DNA from: an uncultured Collinsella sp.
GTDB taxonomy: Bacteria > Actinomycetota > Coriobacteriia > Coriobacteriales > Coriobacteriaceae
Assembly: GCA_958437935.1 (NCBI GenBank)
Contig: CAUBPS010000014.1
Location: 1-64,000, forward strand
Direction of reading: 5' to 3'
Length of the DNA stretch: 64,000 nucleotides
This document shows, one piece after another, positions 59,005 to 64,000 of the stretch. The notes beneath the pieces were generated by a model. That model worked only from the letters and a program-made list of their open reading frames with translations. It made no database searches and had not been told where the DNA came from. How positions within the stretch are numbered: the first letter of the stretch is position 1; the number at the start of each line of letters is the position of its first letter. Position numbers and translations under genes: made by a program.

Positions 59005-60109
59005 TGGCTTCGTCTTCCCAAGAAATCAGTTTATCAGCAGGGGTTTCTTCCCTCGTTAGCCAAATACAAGACCCCCATTTTTCATGCTCATTAAAAGCGT
59101 ACTGATTTGATTTGTCTTTAGTAGCTAGCAGCCGTTTAATTGGAGAATCGTCTACATTGGCCTTTAGCAAAAGACAGGAGTCACGAAAGTTATCGAACGT
59201 CACACTTTCCAAGCTAGCAGCAGCGCCAGCTTGACACCTAGCGAGCCTCTCATAATTAACAGAACGGTAGTATTCCGAATAATACAGATGCCGTGAAATG
59301 AATGAAGGCTCATCCAGACAGGACCGCAGTTGCCGATATTCACGCGATGACTCCTTGGCACTAAGCAAATCGCTATCCGCAGCAGCCATCCATGCAGAAT
59401 AATCAGGTTCAAATCGGTTTGAGGATATTTTCTCGCATATCTGCTCGCAAAGCTGCATAAATGACTCATAGCCGATTTCATAAGGAGATGCTTTTAACAT
59501 CGCATCAGCAATATTGTAATGAATCACCCTTTTCAACTCAGCAATACGTTCGTTGAATAAATCGACGTCTGAAGTAAGGTGAAAGGGGCTTGCAAGTCCA
59601 TCCCGAATCTCTGCATTGAGCTTATCCTCGTTAATAGGACGAGCACATGCACACTTTTTAACACGAGAAAAGTATCTAACAATTTCATCTTTGCTATAAG
59701 TAGCCTTTAGTTTTGCAGCGTTTGACCTGTTGGACTTTTCCGCCCTCTTATCCAGCATCTCGATGAATTGACCGGCGGTAATAGCATTAAAAAACTCAGA
59801 GAGAGTTTTTTGGTCCGAATAAAGAAGCCAAAAAGAAGATATCGACTCCTGCTCGCAATCAGCAAGAATCCAATTCGTATAGATTTGAATTACATCTTTT
59901 TTGCTAACGTTGGTATTTTTGACCTGAAAAAGCTGAGTTTCACAAAGCCCAATCTGCCCACTTAATTCATCAAGGCCAGTGGAAGCTGAGATATCATCAA
60001 GATATTCATAGCGAGCAACTGCACCAGGGGTTAATTCTGTAACCTGTTTTAGAAACACGTTCAACTGGAAAGCAAAACCCGCTTGGGCGAATATTCCCGA
60101 TCGGTCCAT
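58997..60109 (-). CDS. ABC-3C effector: Cap4/DUF4297-like nuclease plus ABC-3C C-terminal domain
   Basis: 370 residues from the ATG at 60109 (MDRSGIFAQAGFAFQLNVFL). The first 80 residues match the pattern of DUF4297/Cap4-type restriction-fold nucleases: an aromatic FAFQ helix, YEYLDDIS with acidic residues, and TQLFQVKNT with the Q-x-K catalytic strand. The remaining residues are helical, and the end has SCIWLTREETPADKLISW, consistent with an ABC-3C C-terminal domain. The effector probably cuts DNA when released by the ATPase. First gene of the three-gene set; a TAAAAT -10-like box lies about 30 bases upstream. Confidence 0.72.
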   Translation of the reverse strand: MDRSGIFAQAGFAFQLNVFLKQVTELTPGAVARYEYLDDISASTGLDELSGQIGLCETQLFQVKNTNVSKKDVIQIYTNWILADCEQESISSFWLLYSDQKTLSEFFNAITAGQFIEMLDKRAEKSNRSNAAKLKATYSKDEIVRYFSRVKKCACARPINEDKLNAEIRDGLASPFHLTSDVDLFNERIAELKRVIHYNIADAMLKASPYEIGYESFMQLCEQICEKISSNRFEPDYSAWMAAADSDLLSAKESSREYRQLRSCLDEPSFISRHLYYSEYYRSVNYERLARCQAGAAASLESVTFDNFRDSCLLLKANVDDSPIKRLLATKDKSNQYAFNEHEKWGSCIWLTREETPADKLISWEDEAND

Positions 60110-60196
60110 ATAACACCGCCATAAAGTCATTAATGGTTTTATTTTACCCCACCGTAACTATTTAACTCACACGATGACATGGCTAGGTCCATTTAG

Positions 60197-60260
60197 GTTC
60201 AGCGAGCCGCTGAAGAAAGGCCTCCTCATGCCCAGTGAGGTCCGGCCAAAGCCGCTGAAC
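60197..60260. terminator. Complex hairpin between gajB and the ABC-3C operon
   Basis: GTTCAGCG (60197-60204) pairs with CGCTGAAC (60253-60260); inside, GGCC pairs with GGCC and CCTCA with TGAGG around TGCCCAG. It is GC-rich compared with its flanks and lies 44 bases after the gajB stop. It may terminate the Gabija transcript, though no T-run follows. Confidence 0.4.
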
Positions 60261-60303
60261 GGCTCACGCGCCGATAGCGTGCCCATTTCATGGTACAGGG
60301 AAG

Positions 60304-62115
60304 TCACCCCTCCCCGTCCATGACCGTCCAGCTTACAGGCTCAATGCCCGGAAGAGACGTTAGGCAAGAGGGGCAGGCAACCTGATAGTTCCCGTAATTT
60401 GTTCTGCGCTGCATCGAAGCGGAGACGTATACCGCTTTGCGGGCGCGAGTGACGCCGACGTACAGCAGGCCTATTTCCTCAATAAGCCCATCTGGCATTT
60501 TCTTCGCATCAGCAATCTGGCAACCTCGCGCAGAACGTAAGCATATACCAGCATTTTCGCAACGAGAGCAAATCCCTCCAGGCCAATCGAAACGCGTAAC
60601 GCCCGGAATGAAAACGGTGTCCCACTCGAGCCCCTTAGCGGAGTGAACGGTCATCATGGAGATGCCAACATCAAGGTAATCGGAAAAACGTCGCAGGGAG
60701 CCCTCGGAAAAGATACTAACGATATAGTCGAAGCGCTCCGAAGGTCCCATCGCGACGCAGTCATTTTTAAGGTGTTTCCGCAGCGCTCCTAGAAGCATGG
60801 CATAGGACCGCCCATACTCGAGCCTCTTGGAGCCAGTCAGCAGTTCATCAGAGATGGAGCCGATTATTTTGTCCGCAGCAGACCGGCTGACGCCCTTTTC
60901 TCCAGACACTGCATCGGTAATCCTGGATAAAGCAAACGCATTGAATTCGATGAACCCTCGACTTGTATCCGAGAAGAGTCCGTTGAAGTAAGAGATACCT
61001 TCTTTAGCAAGCTCTTCCATAATGAGATCGGCAAGGGCACCACGCTTACGAACAAGAATCGCAATCCTCCCGCCACTGCTTTGAGCGAGCGCCGTAACCT
61101 TGGAAACGATGGCAGTCGCTTCGTCTTGCTGAGTAGAGCCAACAAATATGGGAAGTCGGGGCGTACCGCCGGCAATGGTGCCCTTCATGTTGAAGCGAAT
61201 CGCAGCACCGAGCTCTCCGACGATAGATCTCCCAGAAAACCTATGGTTATGCTCGAGTTCCAACGGCGTTAGACGCAGGTCGGTAGTGGCCTTTGCCTTT
61301 AAGCCTTCCATTGCACCAATAAAACCATAAACACGCTGAATGGGGTCGCCGAACATGCAGATCCCCGACTCATCAGAAATCAGACCCCTTAGGAAGACAT
61401 AGCACAACGCATTCGTGTCCTGCGCCTCGTCGACAAGCACGACAGGATATGCTGCCGACAGATAGGACCTTAACTTGGGAAAATGAGCGAGCAATTCAAT
61501 TGCAAGGGAAATCATTGCGGAGTATGGCAAGAGACCGTTCGATGCAAACCTTTCCTTGATGATCCTATTAAAGGAAAACATCACACGCCTCAAGTCCATT
61601 TCCTGACCGTTTCTCATGAAGCGGAGGAAGTCGTCAACGGCATTCTTTTCATCCCAGGTCAGCCTGCCACCTCGCGAAACCAGCTCGCTAACGGCGCTGT
61701 TGTCATCAACCATAGAGAGCTCGCCAACGTTCACTGGGAGCGAGAGCGATTTCCAGTATCTGCGTAGCAGAGCCCAAGCAAAGCCGTGGAAGTTGGTCGC
61801 CATGACGCTGTCCTCAAAACGCTTGGCCACGGGACCAGGAAGTGCCGACATAGTGATGCCCAAATCCATACGCATCCTCCGCGCGGCGGCAACGCTAAAG
61901 GTCAGGGCCAAAATCCTTTTTGGCGGATGGACTTCGCCAGATGCCAGCAGCCAGCAAGACCGCCCAGTCATCACCGTGGTCTTCCCGTAGCCTGCCGGCG
62001 CCTCCACGAACACCCTCTTTGATGGCGAGAAAATCGCGGAGCACTGCGACGCATCCCCACCACAGCGCGCCTCAATCTCGGCTCTAACACTATCCCGCAG
62101 GTCAGTCTGACTCAT
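60304..62115 (-). CDS. gajB: Gabija helicase GajB (UvrD/Rep superfamily 1)
   Basis: 603 residues. Walker A VEAPAGYGKTTVM, VVLVDEAQDTNALCYVFLRG (DEAQD), GDPIQRVYGFIGAMEG, MTVHSAKGLEWDTVFIPG and LLYVGVTRARKAVYVSAS are the SF1A helicase motifs. A cysteine-rich insert (CSRCENAGICLRSARGC) sits between the last two, and CPSC follows near the end; this could bind zinc or an Fe-S cluster. The ATG at 62115 overlaps the gajA stop (TGATG), which fixes the start. It is longer than the about 500-residue GajB of Bacillus cereus. Helicase plus OLD nuclease is the defining Gabija pair. Confidence 0.88.
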   Translation of the reverse strand: MSQTDLRDSVRAEIEARCGGDASQCSAIFSPSKRVFVEAPAGYGKTTVMTGRSCWLLASGEVHPPKRILALTFSVAAARRMRMDLGITMSALPGPVAKRFEDSVMATNFHGFAWALLRRYWKSLSLPVNVGELSMVDDNSAVSELVSRGGRLTWDEKNAVDDFLRFMRNGQEMDLRRVMFSFNRIIKERFASNGLLPYSAMISLAIELLAHFPKLRSYLSAAYPVVLVDEAQDTNALCYVFLRGLISDESGICMFGDPIQRVYGFIGAMEGLKAKATTDLRLTPLELEHNHRFSGRSIVGELGAAIRFNMKGTIAGGTPRLPIFVGSTQQDEATAIVSKVTALAQSSGGRIAILVRKRGALADLIMEELAKEGISYFNGLFSDTSRGFIEFNAFALSRITDAVSGEKGVSRSAADKIIGSISDELLTGSKRLEYGRSYAMLLGALRKHLKNDCVAMGPSERFDYIVSIFSEGSLRRFSDYLDVGISMMTVHSAKGLEWDTVFIPGVTRFDWPGGICSRCENAGICLRSARGCQIADAKKMPDGLIEEIGLLYVGVTRARKAVYVSASMQRRTNYGNYQVACPSCLTSLPGIEPVSWTVMDGEG

Positions 62116-63848
62116 CAGCATTCGAGCCCCACGGCCTTGCGAATAATACTTTTGTAACATGTGGGAACGCCATTAGCACCAAGAGCCTCCGCGAGGGCGA
62201 CGCCAGACACGACGCCCTTGTTCGATGAAAGCCATGCATACATAAGCGCACGTGATTTGGGCGTGTCTGCGAATAACCCGTCAAACTCCGATCCCCGGAA
62301 ATCGTATTCAGGGTCCCGCAAGTTAACGCCGTAGACAGCACAGGCGCTTTTCAAAGCTTTACTATTCCCCTTGATGCAAGTTGCCCTCTGAAAAGGATCA
62401 ATCGACTCAAGAAGCGCAATAAACGCACCCTGGTTATCGCTAGCGAAGAACGAGTCAACGACCTCACCTTCGAAATCCCGTTCGGTTGTCGTTATATGGT
62501 CTTCAGAAGTTTCTTGCAGCTCATCCTCATCTCTGTCGACAATTGAATAATTTGGAATCTCGAACTTGCCCAGAAGTTCACAGAGTGGTTTAACGTTCTT
62601 TTTCCCGCCGGCCCTGATAGGCACAACTCCATAATCATCCAGATCCATCCCAAGGTTGCGAGCGAACACCGGAATGGCTCCAGACTCTGTCTGCCCCTCA
62701 AAAGCCAAAACCGACCGCGCGAAAAAGGCCTCTCGTATCGACTCAAAGTTCAGCATAAGATGCTTTTCAACCTTGTCGGACAGGTCAATATCCCTACCGC
62801 ATATGACCTTCGGCGAATTTTCGCCCTGCCCGAATCGCACAATGTTCTTATAGCCGCGAGCCAGAATGTTAGGCGAATGCGTCACCATGATCAGCTGAGC
62901 TTTGATTGAATCAATTCCGAAATAGTCCTTTAGAAGAGCATTGAATCTATCATCCTTCCCTTCGCAAATCCTATGCAAGCTCTTCGAGAGACGCCTCTGC
63001 ATATACGGGTGAAGGTGGGCTTCTGGTTCGTCATAAGCCAGAACGGCATGCAGCACGCGTCTGTCATCATCATCTGAGCAAAGGCTCTCTTGAAGGCGTT
63101 TAGGCGAAAGACGCATAATGCTCTCGATTATCGAGAGCGAGGCAATAGCGAGGTACTGCAAGCCTACCCCTGCCTTTTTAAAATGAACGCCCCTCTTGTC
63201 AAGCAAGGTAACCAAACTTCCAAGCGTTCCGCCATCCGATGAATCGACGCCAGGCCTCACACCATATGATGACAGGATCGGGACGTCGCCGACGATTTCG
63301 CCGAGATCTGCAACCAGACCTTCGAGCTCGCTCCCATCCAGAAAATCGGAGACCTCTTTACCCTCCTTATCTAGATAAAGAGCGATACCTTTGGAGAGAA
63401 CTTTACCGACACCTCGGGTACCATCAAACGCCAGGTCTCCCCTATTAAAGGATGCAGTCGAGTACCTGAACATGTGAACGGATCGCATCAGAGAGGGTGG
63501 AATACTTTCTCCGCTCCCTTCGGCCTTAAATTCAATTCGAGAATCCGGGTCGTCAGCAAAAGCGCAGATGGTAATAGTGTTTCCGGTCGTAGGATCGATG
63601 TCGAGCCTCGTTATTCCGATCTCGTCCTCGTCCAACTTTAAAGTTACTAGAGCCCCTGCGCGCTTTTCAATGTCAGCGAAATCCTCTTCGCTAATCGTCG
63701 CTTGATTGAAAATTGTATTGAGCAAGTCAAGCACATTCGTTTTGCCGAGGTTGTTCTCGCCGACAATATAGCTCACGTCCTCGTCAAAACTAATCGACAC
63801 TCCATCGAGATTCCGATAGTTCTCAATCCTCAGTTTAGAGATCCTCAT
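62115..63848 (-). CDS. gajA: Gabija nuclease GajA (OLD family ATPase-TOPRIM)
   Basis: 577 residues. The ABC ATPase part has Walker A VGENNLGKTNVLDLLNTIF, Walker B VLAYDEPEAHLHPYMQRRL and H-loop LIMVTHSPNIL. The TOPRIM nuclease starts near residue 380 with VLAFEGQTESGAIPVFARNL (E motif) and contains NYSIVDRDEDE (DxD). Class 2 OLD proteins next to a UvrD helicase form the Gabija anti-phage complex, in which GajA nicks DNA when nucleotide levels drop. GGGAGG precedes the ATG. Another gene ends 15 bases upstream, so gajA is not first in its operon. Confidence 0.9.
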   Translation of the reverse strand: MRISKLRIENYRNLDGVSISFDEDVSYIVGENNLGKTNVLDLLNTIFNQATISEEDFADIEKRAGALVTLKLDEDEIGITRLDIDPTTGNTITICAFADDPDSRIEFKAEGSGESIPPSLMRSVHMFRYSTASFNRGDLAFDGTRGVGKVLSKGIALYLDKEGKEVSDFLDGSELEGLVADLGEIVGDVPILSSYGVRPGVDSSDGGTLGSLVTLLDKRGVHFKKAGVGLQYLAIASLSIIESIMRLSPKRLQESLCSDDDDRRVLHAVLAYDEPEAHLHPYMQRRLSKSLHRICEGKDDRFNALLKDYFGIDSIKAQLIMVTHSPNILARGYKNIVRFGQGENSPKVICGRDIDLSDKVEKHLMLNFESIREAFFARSVLAFEGQTESGAIPVFARNLGMDLDDYGVVPIRAGGKKNVKPLCELLGKFEIPNYSIVDRDEDELQETSEDHITTTERDFEGEVVDSFFASDNQGAFIALLESIDPFQRATCIKGNSKALKSACAVYGVNLRDPEYDFRGSEFDGLFADTPKSRALMYAWLSSNKGVVSGVALAEALGANGVPTCYKSIIRKAVGLEC

Positions 63849-63863
63849 GCGTCCTCCCGACCT

Positions 63864-63998
63864 TTATGGTTTTATGGCTTCCAACAATCTAACACGCCTC
63901 GTGTTGTACTGAACTTGAGGCACAGCCACTTCGAGAGCCTTGTAAATCATAAGAGTAGTCCTAAGAAGGTTGTTTACATGCACCAAGCCGTCTCCTAA
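63864..63998 (-). CDS. C-terminal end of an unidentified gene upstream of gajA (partial)
   Basis: A minus-strand frame enters from the right edge and stops 15 bases before gajA. Its 44 visible residues (GLVHVNNLLRTTLMIYKALE, then QVQYNTRRVRLLEAIKP) look like a normal helical C-terminus. The spacing and strand suggest it is in the gajAB operon. Too little is seen to name a family. Confidence 0.5.
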   Translation of the reverse strand, partial: LGDGLVHVNNLLRTTLMIYKALEVAVPQVQYNTRRVRLLEAIKP

Positions 63999-64000
63999 GG

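Overview
The window reads as chromosomal DNA of a high-GC actinobacterium of the class Coriobacteriia, most likely Collinsella or a close relative. This is inferred from protein content and gene order (ffh-ftsY-smc-rnc-acpP-plsX-rpmF, rimP-nusA-infB-rbfA-nrnA-truB-ribF), from the Gram-positive style Pel cluster, and from dispersed palindromic repeats. No rRNA is present to confirm it. Almost every gene lies on the minus strand; only three complete genes run the other way.

Layout. 1-740: worn accessory DNA, with the tail of an S51-like peptidase and pieces of an IS3 transposase and a serine recombinase. 740-9 kb: DUF523, ftsH, a corrinoid adenosyltransferase, a MATE exporter, an rRNA/tRNA methyltransferase, folA-thyA, and a DUF134 regulator fused to a NifX-like domain. 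8.8-23.7 kb: a housekeeping run for protein export (ffh, ftsY), chromosome organisation (smc), RNA processing (rnc), lipid synthesis (acpP, plsX), L32, CoA synthesis, 16S methylation, recG, a DAK2 protein and an Asp23 protein. 23.8-24.1 kb: two identical tRNA-Asn genes. 24.2-35.8 kb: rpoD, dnaG and the ribF-truB-nrnA-rbfA-infB-nusA-rimP operon, which has a recognisable promoter and a leader terminator. 36-42.3 kb: leuS, guaB, a small winged-helix regulator and a PLP-fold protein without its usual lysine motif.

42.5-53.5 kb is one eight-gene minus-strand operon with overlapping or abutting genes: pelD, pelE, pelA (deacetylase), pelF, pelG, cotH, a VTC polymerase-domain protein and DUF4956. It looks like a c-di-GMP-responsive exopolysaccharide machine (PelD keeps an RxxD I-site beside a degenerate GGDEF motif) with a kinase/polyphosphate-like module added.

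53.9-64 kb is an AT-richer defence island. It holds an AAA15-like ATPase plus TOPRIM-like pair (PARIS-like) with a 23-bp perfect palindrome over its start region, an ABC three-component (ABC-3C) operon whose effector carries a Cap4/DUF4297-like nuclease motif and which is followed by a DUF4238 gene, and a Gabija-type gajA-gajB pair.

Several intergenic spaces contain structured repeats. The most striking is an 84-86 nt element present twice (38845-38930 and 42346-42429): a nearly identical core is enclosed by stems whose sequences differ but still pair, which suggests a conserved RNA structure.
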